In this document: one piece after another, positions 5,686 through 13,354 of the stretch | How positions within the stretch are numbered: position 1 is the first letter of the stretch | Layout: the number at the start of each line of letters is the position of its first letter | Assembly (NCBI GenBank): GCA_041691815.1 | Contig: JBEPTZ010000048.1 | Coordinates: 1 to 31,546, forward strand | Direction of reading: 5' to 3' | Source: 70-18 sp041691815 | GTDB lineage: Bacteria > Pseudomonadota > Alphaproteobacteria > Acetobacterales > Acetobacteraceae | DNA length: 31,546 nucleotides | Made by a program: the position numbers and the translations under genes | Notes under the pieces: model-generated | What the model saw: only the letters and a program-made list of their open reading frames with translations | The model's database searches: none | Told to the model about the DNA's origin: nothing

Positions 5686-8292
5686 ATGTTTCGCCAACTC
5701 GACTATCAGGACCGGGTGGCTGCTGCGCTCGATGCGTATCTTGACCTGCTCAAAGGCAAGAAGGTGCGGGCGGACAGGATGGCCGCGCTTGCGGCGCTCG
5801 ACCCCGATCTCGGCCTTGCCGCGCCAGACTTCTCGAAAGAGGCATGGGAGGCAATGAAGGCGGCGGGCAAGCTGCCTGCCTCCCGCAGCGCTACCCCCTT
5901 CTCGCCGCGCTCGGACGGTTGCGGCCGCCCCGTGCCGAACGCGGTGCTGAAAGTCCCGACCGGCGGCGGCAAGACTTGGCTCGCAGTGTCGGCCGTGTCC
6001 CGGATCATGGGTCGCTATCTGGATCGCAACACCGGCTTTGTCCTGTGGATCGTGCCGAATGAGGCGATCTACACGCAAACCATCAAGCGGCTGAAGGACC
6101 GCCAGCACCCCTACCGGCAAGCCCTCGACCGGGCCGCTGCGGGCCACGTGCGGGTCATGGAAAAGACCGACCGGCTGGATGCGCGGGACGTAGAAACGAA
6201 CCTGTGCGTCATGCTGCTGATGCTGCAATCGGCCAACCGTGAAACCCAAGATTCCCTGAAAATGTTTCAGGATCGGGGTGACGTTCACGGGTTCTTCCCC
6301 CCGGAAGGGGAGCAGCAGGCGCACAGAGCGGCGCTCGACGTCACGCCCAACCTGTCCGCCTATACAGGCATGTTCCCGATGGTGAAGGACTCGTTGGGTA
6401 ACGCGCTGCGGATCATCCGTCCCGTGGTGGTGATGGATGAAGGGCACCGGGCCATCTCGGACCTCGCCTTCGGCACGCTCTACGGCTTCAATCCGTGTTT
6501 CGTGCTTGAGTTGACCGCAACGCCGCAGGACATTCAGCCTCGCGGCGGCCGCAGTCCACGCGAAGGACGCTATGCCAACCTCCTCGTGGAAGTCACCGGC
6601 CGAGAGCTGGACCGGGAGGGCATGATTAAGATGCCCCTGAACCTCGATCCACGCCAAGGCAACGATTGGAAGGCCAGCCTCAACGCCGCGCTCGCCAAGC
6701 TCAACAGCCTCGATGCAGAGGCCCGTCGTCTCCAAGCCGATACCGGGCGGTACATCCGGCCGATCATGCTGGTTCAGGTCGAGCGGACCGGGGCCGATCA
6801 GCGGGAAAGCGGCCATATCCACGCCGATGATGTGAAGGACTGGCTGCTGACGGCCGGATTCGGCGGGGCCGAGGTCGCGATCAAGACGGCGCAGCAGAAC
6901 GATCTGAACGACCCCGAGAATCAAGACCTGCTTTCCCCCACCAATCGGGTGCGGGCGATTATCACCAAGCAAGCCTTGCAAGAGGGGTGGGACTGCCCCT
7001 TCGCCTATGTGCTATGCAGCCTCTCTGCCAGCTCCAACCTCAAGGCGATGACGCAGCTCGTCGGCCGCATCCTGCGGCAACCCGGCGCTTTGAAAACTGG
7101 GATCGAGGCGCTTGATGAGTGTCACGTGATTACCCACCATGCAGACACGGCCTCCGTTGTTGGGGCGATCAAGGACGGCCTCGAACAAGACGGCCTTGGC
7201 GATCTGGTGCTGCGAGTCACGCAAGGCGACACGGCGACTGGCGGCAAAACAACGCGGACGATCAAGCGCCGCCCGGCTTTCAGATCGACCGAAATCTATC
7301 TGCCCAAGGTCATGCTTGTGGGCGGGGCAGAGGCCCGCGATCTCGATTACGAAACCGATGTGCTCTCGGCCATCGATTGGCGGGGCTTTAACCCGGTCGA
7401 CTTGGCGAACCGCGTTCCCGAAAATGCCCAAGCGGCCGAAAGCCAGCTCCAACGGATCAGATTATCCGATGATGGCAAGGAGCTCTTTGTAGGGGAGACG
7501 GTCTCGGCCAATTCCGAAATGCTCAAATTCGATCCAGCACATGCCGTGCGGATGATCTCGGATATTGTCATCAACCCGTTCGTCGGCCGGGAAATCGTCG
7601 TCGCCACGGTCAGCCATCTCCGCGCTCGTGGATTCGACGACGCCAAGCTCGGCCGGCTCGCCAGCCTTATCGTTGAAGAACTGCGCAAGGGGCTGGATGA
7701 GGCCCGCAATGCGCAGGCAGAAGCCTTGTTCAAGGCGGAGGTCGAAGCCGGGCGCGTCCAATTCCGATTGCGGCTCGATGGCCGTAATTGGCGGATGCCG
7801 TTCACCGTCGAAACCTCGGAACCGGAAAACGCCCGCCAGTTGGTAAACAGGGCCGGGGGAGCATTGGAAAAGAGTCTGTTCTCACCAGTCTACGAAAACG
7901 AGCTGAACAGCGACGAACAGCATGTTGCGGTCTATCTCGATGGCGAGAAGGCTCTCTCTTGGTGGCACCGGAACGTGGCCCGAGCGCAATACGGCATACA
8001 GGGCTGGAAGAGGGCAAAAATATACCCAGACTTCATCTTTGCTGTGCATACGGAAGGCGAAAACAAGAGGATTACGATCCTCGAAACCAAGGGCGACCAG
8101 CTCGATAATCTCGATACCGCTTACAAGCGAGATGCACTCGATTACCTTTCCGACCACTTCCAATGGGATGACGCGACGCCAGTAGGCGAGCTGGCCCTCG
8201 TCAACAGTGGCGAGACGGTCGAAGGCACGTTGATCCTGATGAGCGAGTGGCGGGCGAAGTTACCAGCTCACCTCGAACCAAACGGGGGTTAG
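5686..8292 (+). CDS. type III-like restriction endonuclease/translocase subunit (Res)
   Basis: The 868-residue partner of Mod has a length normal for Res subunits. Helicase motifs are in order: Walker A VPTGGGKTW at about 89-97, DEGH box VVMDEGHRA at about 250, LTATPQ at about 277, and motif VI QLVGRILRQP near 456. The C-terminal part carries a PD-(D/E)XK nuclease signature: YPDFIF near 780 followed by ILETKGDQL near 800. In the known mechanism, ATP hydrolysis drives movement along DNA and cleavage when unmethylated head-to-head sites meet. ATG 5686 lies four bases after the mod stop; a frame extension to 5653 overlaps mod and is less likely. All motifs look intact, so the system appears functional. 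It converges with the resolvase gene, with stops four bases apart. Confidence 0.92.
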   Translation: MFRQLDYQDRVAAALDAYLDLLKGKKVRADRMAALAALDPDLGLAAPDFSKEAWEAMKAAGKLPASRSATPFSPRSDGCGRPVPNAVLKVPTGGGKTWLAVSAVSRIMGRYLDRNTGFVLWIVPNEAIYTQTIKRLKDRQHPYRQALDRAAAGHVRVMEKTDRLDARDVETNLCVMLLMLQSANRETQDSLKMFQDRGDVHGFFPPEGEQQAHRAALDVTPNLSAYTGMFPMVKDSLGNALRIIRPVVVMDEGHRAISDLAFGTLYGFNPCFVLELTATPQDIQPRGGRSPREGRYANLLVEVTGRELDREGMIKMPLNLDPRQGNDWKASLNAALAKLNSLDAEARRLQADTGRYIRPIMLVQVERTGADQRESGHIHADDVKDWLLTAGFGGAEVAIKTAQQNDLNDPENQDLLSPTNRVRAIITKQALQEGWDCPFAYVLCSLSASSNLKAMTQLVGRILRQPGALKTGIEALDECHVITHHADTASVVGAIKDGLEQDGLGDLVLRVTQGDTATGGKTTRTIKRRPAFRSTEIYLPKVMLVGGAEARDLDYETDVLSAIDWRGFNPVDLANRVPENAQAAESQLQRIRLSDDGKELFVGETVSANSEMLKFDPAHAVRMISDIVINPFVGREIVVATVSHLRARGFDDAKLGRLASLIVEELRKGLDEARNAQAEALFKAEVEAGRVQFRLRLDGRNWRMPFTVETSEPENARQLVNRAGGALEKSLFSPVYENELNSDEQHVAVYLDGEKALSWWHRNVARAQYGIQGWKRAKIYPDFIFAVHTEGENKRITILETKGDQLDNLDTAYKRDALDYLSDHFQWDDATPVGELALVNSGETVEGTLILMSEWRAKLPAHLEPNGG

Positions 8293-8295
8293 GTG

Positions 8296-8847
8296 TCATG
8301 GGGATGGCGACAACCTCGAAATGGTGCTGTGACTGACGTTGTAGCTGCGGGCTATCTCCCGCACAGCCTCGCCCTGCTCGCGCCTCTGGATGGCCTCTCG
8401 CTGCTGGTGGGCGGAGAGTTTGGGCTTACGGCCCATGGCCACGCCTCGCGCCTTGGCACGGTCTCTACCCTCCCCTGTGCGGACGCGGATTAGCTCTCGC
8501 TCGAACTCAGCCAAGCCACCAAGAACGGTCAACATCAACCGGCCATGTGCCGTGCTTGTGTCGGCCCATGCGTCGGCCAAGGATCGGAAGCCCGCGCCGC
8601 GCTCGGTGACATTGGCGAGGGTGTTCAACAGGTCGCGGGTCGAACGGGCCAACCGGTCAAGCCGGGTGACAAGCAGCACGTCGCCGGCGTTGAGCTGGCC
8701 GAGAACACGGCTGAGCTGCAAGCGGTTGGTCTTGGTCCCGCTCGCCGTTTCCTGAAACACCTTTGTGGCCCCGGCGGCCGTCAAGGCGGCGATCTGTGCC
8801 GCTACACTCTGGCCGTCCGTGGATACCCGCGCATAGCCGTAAACCAT
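8296..8847 (-). CDS. Tn3-family-type serine resolvase/invertase
   Basis: The product has 183 residues. The N-terminal catalytic domain starts MVYGYARVSTDGQS, with the nucleophile Ser9 and the conserved TRLDRLARSTRDL helix around residues 70-82; AEFERELIRVRTGEGRDRAKARG is the typical hinge region, seen in two parts here, and a C-terminal helix-turn-helix (VREIARSYNVSHSTISRL) follows. ATG 8847 has a GGAGA site five bases upstream; the frame continues to 9000 but without a better start. Such enzymes resolve cointegrates at a res site normally lying upstream of the gene. No Tn3 transposase is seen, so this is either a relic of a transposon or a multimer-resolution gene of the element. Confidence 0.9.
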   Translation of the reverse strand: MVYGYARVSTDGQSVAAQIAALTAAGATKVFQETASGTKTNRLQLSRVLGQLNAGDVLLVTRLDRLARSTRDLLNTLANVTERGAGFRSLADAWADTSTAHGRLMLTVLGGLAEFERELIRVRTGEGRDRAKARGVAMGRKPKLSAHQQREAIQRREQGEAVREIARSYNVSHSTISRLSPSP

Positions 8848-8939
8848 GAGATTCTCCGATTTTCCAACTTGGCGCGTGGGACACGGCCGGATGATGGGGA
8901 AATGGGCCTGCCTGCGGTTGTCCTGTCCTGCTCGTAAGT

Positions 8940-9020
8940 CTCTTTTTTCAGCTTTATTTTTGCACCGGATTTTTGCACCAGTCAAGCGTTTGGAAAACAA
9001 CGAATAGAAATCTGGTGCGT
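8940..9020. repeat. TTTTTGCACC direct repeats upstream of the resolvase, candidate res site
   Basis: TTTTTGCACC occurs at 8957-8966 and again at 8970-8979, thirteen bases apart, and a GGTGC in the opposite orientation follows at about 9013-9017 (CTGGTGCG). The block lies about 110 bases upstream of the resolvase start, where Tn3-type resolvases have their recombination and autoregulation site. The three-subsite structure of a true res site cannot be confirmed by eye. Confidence 0.35.
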
Positions 9021-9142
9021 AATTTATGATTTATGCGTGCGGACGGCTTGGCCAACGGCCGAGCAAATGTTTATGCTGTGCTGGATATAGGCGCTTCATC
9101 GGCTCATCTACGCTACATCGCCTTTCAGAAGGTACGAATGTT

Positions 9143-9844
9143 ATGCTGCGCGTGCATGCAAAATACGGATTCGGAGATGCGCCACTAAAGTTAGCTCACC
9201 GAGAAAAGACGGAATCTGCTATCCGCGTCGTATTATCCGCAATCGAAAATCTTCCACGGAGCCCGACCGAACTTCATCTTGATGCGATAAGTCATGTGAA
9301 AGGGCAATTTACACGGACCGTTAAACAGGATCAGTGGGATTGGTCAACCGTTTGGCGTCTGTTGGGACGTCCCTCCAGAGGTTTTGCAGATGGTATCTCC
9401 AAAAATCTCGGCGCACTCCGCGTTGCTCTCAAGAATCAAGATTTTCCGGCGGCGGAGATCGCAGTGGACGCAGTCCTATCAAAGAATATTTTAAGATACC
9501 TCCACTCGTTCCTGAATCCCGTTGATCAAGACGTAGAGGATATGAGGGACGGAACAGACAACGGACATATCTACATTTTATCGACGCGCATGCTACCGAC
9601 CATTTTGAAGATCGGTGTGACTCAGCGATCTGTCGAAATAAGAGTTAAGGAAATAAATCGTGCAACCGGTGTCATCGTCCCGTTCGGAGTAAGGGCAGTG
9701 TGGGAAGTGAAAAAGGCGAAGGATGCGGAGAAGGAAATTCATTTGCTATTCGACGAATACCGTGTTCGTGAGGATAGAGAATTTTTTGAAATAAATTTTG
9801 AAAATGCATCAAAATTGATTAACGACTATCTGCGTAGACGGTGA
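9143..9844 (+). CDS. GIY-YIG / T5orf172-domain protein with unknown N-terminal domain
   Basis: The product has 233 residues. The C-terminal half (about 140-225) matches the T5orf172/GIY-YIG pattern: GHIYILST (first strand), then LKIGVTQRSVEIRVKEIN with the KIG-T and Arg positions, AEKEIHLLF with the conserved Glu198 and His200, and a final REFFEI. GIY-YIG domains are metal-dependent DNA nucleases. The N-terminal 130 residues match no family I recognise and contain two mainly helical stretches. ATG 9143 was chosen for GAAGG about ten bases upstream; the frame runs back to 9026 with poorer sequence. Codon use is AT-richer than the host. It lies between two recombinase genes and beside a restriction system, so a defence or mobile-element nuclease role is plausible but inferred. 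Confidence 0.65.
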   Translation: MLRVHAKYGFGDAPLKLAHREKTESAIRVVLSAIENLPRSPTELHLDAISHVKGQFTRTVKQDQWDWSTVWRLLGRPSRGFADGISKNLGALRVALKNQDFPAAEIAVDAVLSKNILRYLHSFLNPVDQDVEDMRDGTDNGHIYILSTRMLPTILKIGVTQRSVEIRVKEINRATGVIVPFGVRAVWEVKKAKDAEKEIHLLFDEYRVREDREFFEINFENASKLINDYLRRR

Positions 9845-9929
9845 TTTAGGCGCAACGATTTATTCGCGTAGGAAAATGGCGATACCGATACAAGGTCGTT
9901 CCACGGTATTGGAGACTCTCTACACTAAA

Positions 9930-11552
9930 TTACTCTCCCTGATAGTCATCGGGTTCGTCCTGATACCCAGCGGGCTCGATGGTCACGGTTTCCCCGGCCA
10001 CGGTCAGAAGCACCCCGCCGATGGGTGTCTCGCGATCACCCACAATCCGAAAATCGACCCGCGACAGGAGAGAGCGCAGGCGTTCACGTGCGCCCGCGTC
10101 GCCCGAGAGAGCGGGACGAATTAGCGCTTTGATGAAGTCCCACACCTCGCGACTGCGGCTGACGCCTGCTGATGCGGCCTGCTGTTCAACCTCCAATACG
10201 TCGGCTTTCCGACGTAAGGCGTCTCGTTCCTTGCTCATCCGCTCGACCTGATCGGCGAGCGTGGCGGACGACCCGATGCGTGGCGCAAGGGTGGCGATGG
10301 ATTCGGCCAACATCTCCACCTTGATCCTGACGGCGGCCAAAGTTTCGGCGGCTGCTCTCGTGCTCTGGGGCGTGCCGCGAGGGACAACGGATGACCGGGC
10401 AGCAATTTCCAGTAGGATCAGCGGCTCGTAGTGATGCAGATCGTAGCGTGTCCTATCGCCGCAGGTCTTCGACTCAGCAAAGCGTGCGCATAGAAGCTTG
10501 CGCTGGCGTGACCCATCTTTTCGGGTGCGTCCCCCCGTGTCCACACGCATAGCTCCGCCACAGGTCGCGCAAAAAACTTTGCCCGTGAACAGGTTTGCGA
10601 CGAGGCGGCCACGGCGGCCCTTCAACTGGTCACGCCGCGAAGTCAGAAGTTCGCGCGCTTGGACCCATGCCGAGGCGTCGATCACCTGAGGATACAGCTT
10701 CACGCGATTGCCCGTTGGCACCCGCTTGTTACCAACGCGGATGCAGGGCTGCACAAATCCGAGAACCTTCTCGTCCCGCAATATCTGACCGACGCGCGGG
10801 GCGCGCCATTCCGTTCCCACGCCCCCCGCATTGCCTAAAAGGGCTACGCCGTCGCCGTTCAGCTTTGCCGCGATCTGCCGGACTGAATTGCCGTCACGAC
10901 ACATCTGGTAGATGATCCGAACCGTCTGCGCATGGTCGGGATGCAGCACGTAGTGCATGCCCTCTCGGATGAGCCAGCCCGGCGGACGGGAGTTCAATAT
11001 GACCCCCGGCGCGACGGGATTGTCCGCCAGCAACTCCATCTTGCGACGGCGTGACGCGTGTGCGGCGGAAGACAGGTCTCTGAGGCGGTCGGTATATGCC
11101 CGTGCCGCATTGATTTCCGCGACCAGCTTGTGGTTCATCGGGCTGTTGATCGCCTCATCATCCCAGACGGTCAGGTCGCCAGTCACGAGAATTAGGCCGC
11201 CTTTAATCAGGGTTTTTATCACGTCAAAGGCATCGAAAAACCGCTCGCGTGTTAGTCGGTCGATAGCCTCCACGATCAGGACGATTCCGGGCGCAATTTC
11301 CTTTCGTTCGACCAACTTCAGCAAGTCGCCCAAGTGGCCGCGCTTGCGGTGATGCCCTGTGGACGCGCTCAACGCCTTGTCCATCAGCGCTTGGTCCAGC
11401 ACCAGCCCACAGCGTGACAGGATGCTATCAAGAACCGCCTGTTGGCGTTCGATGGTGGAGCCCTTCTCCTGCGGAGATGACGAGAATCGCAGGTAGGAGA
11501 TCGCCCGGCGGCCGCGCAGGTCTCCGGCAATGAGAGGCCCGTTGCGTGACAT
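9930..11552 (-). CDS. large serine recombinase (integrase) of the element
   Basis: The 540-residue enzyme starts with a resolvase-type catalytic domain: RRAISYLRFSSSPQEKG places the nucleophile at about Ser24, followed by VEAIDRLTRERFFDAF. A recombinase domain follows (PPGWLIREGMHYVLHPDHA, then RIIYQM and SVRQIAAKLN), then a zinc ribbon with Cys pairs FCATCGG and LLCARFAESKTCGD, and a coiled coil (about 400-470). This is the architecture of phage and element integrases that join attP to attB without extensive homology. ATG 11552 has GGAG just upstream; the frame continues to 11627 without a better start. Its 5' side faces the right junction, about 450 bases away. No recombination directionality factor is recognised; one of the small left-end ORFs might serve. 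Confidence 0.93.
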   Translation of the reverse strand: MSRNGPLIAGDLRGRRAISYLRFSSSPQEKGSTIERQQAVLDSILSRCGLVLDQALMDKALSASTGHHRKRGHLGDLLKLVERKEIAPGIVLIVEAIDRLTRERFFDAFDVIKTLIKGGLILVTGDLTVWDDEAINSPMNHKLVAEINAARAYTDRLRDLSSAAHASRRRKMELLADNPVAPGVILNSRPPGWLIREGMHYVLHPDHAQTVRIIYQMCRDGNSVRQIAAKLNGDGVALLGNAGGVGTEWRAPRVGQILRDEKVLGFVQPCIRVGNKRVPTGNRVKLYPQVIDASAWVQARELLTSRRDQLKGRRGRLVANLFTGKVFCATCGGAMRVDTGGRTRKDGSRQRKLLCARFAESKTCGDRTRYDLHHYEPLILLEIAARSSVVPRGTPQSTRAAAETLAAVRIKVEMLAESIATLAPRIGSSATLADQVERMSKERDALRRKADVLEVEQQAASAGVSRSREVWDFIKALIRPALSGDAGARERLRSLLSRVDFRIVGDRETPIGGVLLTVAGETVTIEPAGYQDEPDDYQGE

Positions 11553-11733
11553 CGCGCTCCGTCCGAAAAATTGCGCATGATCATCCCGGCGCGCGGTCTT
11601 TTCAGCAAATCTTGCGCGAACCGGCACTCTATACGCACACGCTATACGATGCGATGAGTTCGGTTAACCATCGTGTGGTGGCGCGATTCGACCGTCCTCG
11701 GTATCGTCGGTCACCGATAGAAGGGGCGTTCAG

Positions 11734-13122
11734 ATGACCACGCGTGAACAGGCAATCGCGACAGCACTTGAGTTTTTTGACGGTGGGGGTTTTCGCGACC
11801 GCCTCGCCGGACTGGTGGCTATCCCGAGCACCTCGCAGGAGCCAGACCACGCGAATGATCTTCAACGGTATCTCGATCACGCGATACAGCCATGGCTGAA
11901 ACGCATGGGCTTCACCGTCGCCATACACCCAAACCCCAAGCTCGGCTTCGGGCCGATCCTTTTCGCCGAGCGCATGGAGCCGGGTGCCACTCTAACCGCG
12001 ATCACGTATGGCCACGGCGACACCGTTCGCGGCCTGGACGACCAGTGGGACGCCGGCCTGAAACCCTGGGAACTCAACGAGCAGGGCGACCGCTGGTACG
12101 GCCGCGGCACCGCGGACAACAAGGGCCAGCACGCGCTGAACCTCACCGCGCTGGAGCACGCGATCGCCGCGCGCGGCGGCAAGCTCGGCTTCAACCTCAA
12201 GCTGATCCTGGAAACCAGCGAGGAACGCGGCTCCAACGGGCTCAAGGAATTCGTCGCCGCCAACGCGCCGGCGCTGGCCGCCGACGTGCTGATCGCGTCG
12301 GACGGCCCGCGCGTGGCGCCGGGCATCCCCACCGTCACCACCGGCACCCGCGGCACCTTCCATTTCGACCTAGTGCTGGAACTGCGCGCCGGTGGTGTCC
12401 ATTCCGGCAACTGGGGCGGCATGATCACCGACCCGGCGATCGTGCTGGCCCACGCGCTGGCCGCGATCTGCGACCGCCACGGCAAGATTCTGGTGCGCGA
12501 CTGGCTGCCCCGCAACGGCCTGCCGGCCGAGGTGCGTGCCGCCCTGGCCGGGCTGGAACTGCCCAGCGAGGACTCCGCCACCATCGACCCCGACTGGGGC
12601 GAACCAGGTTTTTCGGCCGCCGAAAAGGTGTTCGGCTGGACCAGCTTCATCCCGCTGGCCATGCTCGCCGGCCGGCCGGAAAACCCGGTCAACGCCGTCT
12701 CGCCCAAGGCCAGCGCCCACTGCCAGATTCGCTACACGGTGGACAGCGACCCGGCGATCTTCGAATCGGCACTGCGCAGCCATCTGGACGCCGCCGGCTT
12801 CCCGGAAGTGCAGATCAAGAATGCCGGCATCCGCATGCCCGCCAGCCGCACAGACCTTGCCAACCCCTGGGTCGGCTGGACGGTGCGCAGCATGGAGAAG
12901 ACGCTGGGCAAACACGTCCAGGTCATCCCCAACAGCGGCGGCGGCTTGCCTGGCGACGTATTCATCGACCACCTGCACGTGCCGCTGGTGTGGATTCCGC
13001 ATAGCTACAACGGCTGCAAGCAGCACGGCCCCAACGAGCACTTCCTGATCGCCCCGGCCCGCGAGGGGCTGGCCGCCTATACCGGCATCTGGTGGGATCT
13101 CGGCGAGCAGGGCACGCCGTAG
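11734..13122 (+). CDS. M20-family metallopeptidase, 5' end rebuilt by the element
   Basis: The intact 462-residue enzyme belongs to the M20 dipeptidase/desuccinylase group, which uses two zinc ions to hydrolyse peptide or amide bonds in the cytoplasm. Motifs: YGHGD (His94, Asp96), RGTADNKG (Asp128 bridging), LETSEERGS (catalytic Glu163, metal-binding Glu164), IASDGP (Asp190) and a C-terminal HGPNEHF histidine. AGAAGGGG precedes ATG 11734. The first 92 codons contain many A/T third positions (for example ctt gag ttt ttt gac ggt), while from His94 onward nearly every codon ends in G or C. The change falls at the same codon where the left fragment ends. The gene thus appears to be a chimera of element and host parts, now driven by element-side upstream sequence. 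The exact substrate is unknown. Confidence 0.9.
   Translation: MTTREQAIATALEFFDGGGFRDRLAGLVAIPSTSQEPDHANDLQRYLDHAIQPWLKRMGFTVAIHPNPKLGFGPILFAERMEPGATLTAITYGHGDTVRGLDDQWDAGLKPWELNEQGDRWYGRGTADNKGQHALNLTALEHAIAARGGKLGFNLKLILETSEERGSNGLKEFVAANAPALAADVLIASDGPRVAPGIPTVTTGTRGTFHFDLVLELRAGGVHSGNWGGMITDPAIVLAHALAAICDRHGKILVRDWLPRNGLPAEVRAALAGLELPSEDSATIDPDWGEPGFSAAEKVFGWTSFIPLAMLAGRPENPVNAVSPKASAHCQIRYTVDSDPAIFESALRSHLDAAGFPEVQIKNAGIRMPASRTDLANPWVGWTVRSMEKTLGKHVQVIPNSGGGLPGDVFIDHLHVPLVWIPHSYNGCKQHGPNEHFLIAPAREGLAAYTGIWWDLGEQGTP
12001..12018. other. right attachment junction (candidate attR)
   Basis: Codons 90-95 of the peptidase gene (atc acg tat ggc cac ggc) lie at the point where codon use switches from element-like to host-like. 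The TA of the Tyr92 codon (12007-12008) and the following GG (12010-12011) correspond exactly in frame to TA 400-401 and GG 403-404 at the left junction. The nearest gene inside the element beyond the rebuilt 5' end is the large serine integrase. Confidence 0.6.
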
Positions 13123-13147
13123 CCAGGACCGCCGTCGGTCAACCGGC

Positions 13148-13182
13148 AAAAAAAGGGCGGCGCGAACTATGTCGTGCCGCCC
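13148..13182 (-). terminator. intrinsic terminator for minus-strand transcription
   Basis: GGGCGGC (13155-13161) pairs with GCCGCCC (13176-13182), extended inward by four pairs including one G-U, with a six-base loop at 13166-13171. Seven A residues (13148-13154) lie on its left, so on the minus strand the stem is followed by seven T residues: a textbook rho-independent terminator in that direction. On the plus strand no U-run follows the stem. It sits 25 bases behind the peptidase stop codon. Since no minus-strand gene is visible upstream of it, it may end a small RNA (see findings). Confidence 0.55.
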
Positions 13183-13218
13183 GTCAGGTGCCGCACTCGC
13201 ATGCGGTCAGGGAGGAGA

Positions 13219-13242
13219 CTGAAGCCAGTCACTTTGCTTCAG
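13219..13242. repeat. stem-loop in the gap between peptidase and CoA-transferase genes
   Basis: CTGAAGC (13219-13225) and GCTTCAG (13236-13242) form seven perfect pairs around a ten-base loop. It lies 36 bases beyond the minus-strand terminator and would be part of any RNA ending there. No T-run follows on either strand, so it is not itself a terminator. Confidence 0.4.
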
Positions 13243-13354
13243 GATCATCTTGACAGGGTGGGTATCAACGCAGCGTTAACAAGAGTGCGCATTTTGCCTT
13301 CGGTAACATTATCTACATCACATTACCGTGCGTTCGACCCTGAAGGAGCCTGTC

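Larger units (their letters stand above)
400..12008. mobile_element. ~11.6-kb integrative element with serine integrase, in an M20 peptidase gene
   Basis: The boundaries come from comparing the peptidase fragment at the left (127-405) with the complete gene at the right (11734-13122): both show homology over the same 92 codons, then switch. Between them lie two serine recombinases, a restriction-modification operon, an antitoxin-like gene, a GIY-YIG-type protein, small unknown ORFs and AT-richer non-coding DNA, none of which resembles the flanking housekeeping genes. The large integrase gene is next to the right end, as is usual for such elements. The crossover must lie within a few bases, at the TA of the Tyr92 codon (400-401 and 12007-12008) or the GG that follows. 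No relaxase or conjugation genes are visible, so transfer would depend on a helper or a phage. The limits are inference; an empty-site genome would settle them. Confidence 0.75.

Noticed and set aside
11877..13149. Long open frames on the minus strand and in shifted frames over the peptidase gene
   Set aside because: They are shadows caused by GC-rich third positions; products are Arg/Ala/Pro/Gly-rich without motifs.
13250..13281. TTGACA followed by TTAACA as a promoter for the CoA-transferase gene
   Set aside because: The spacing of 20 bases is too long for a standard promoter and the -10 match is poor.
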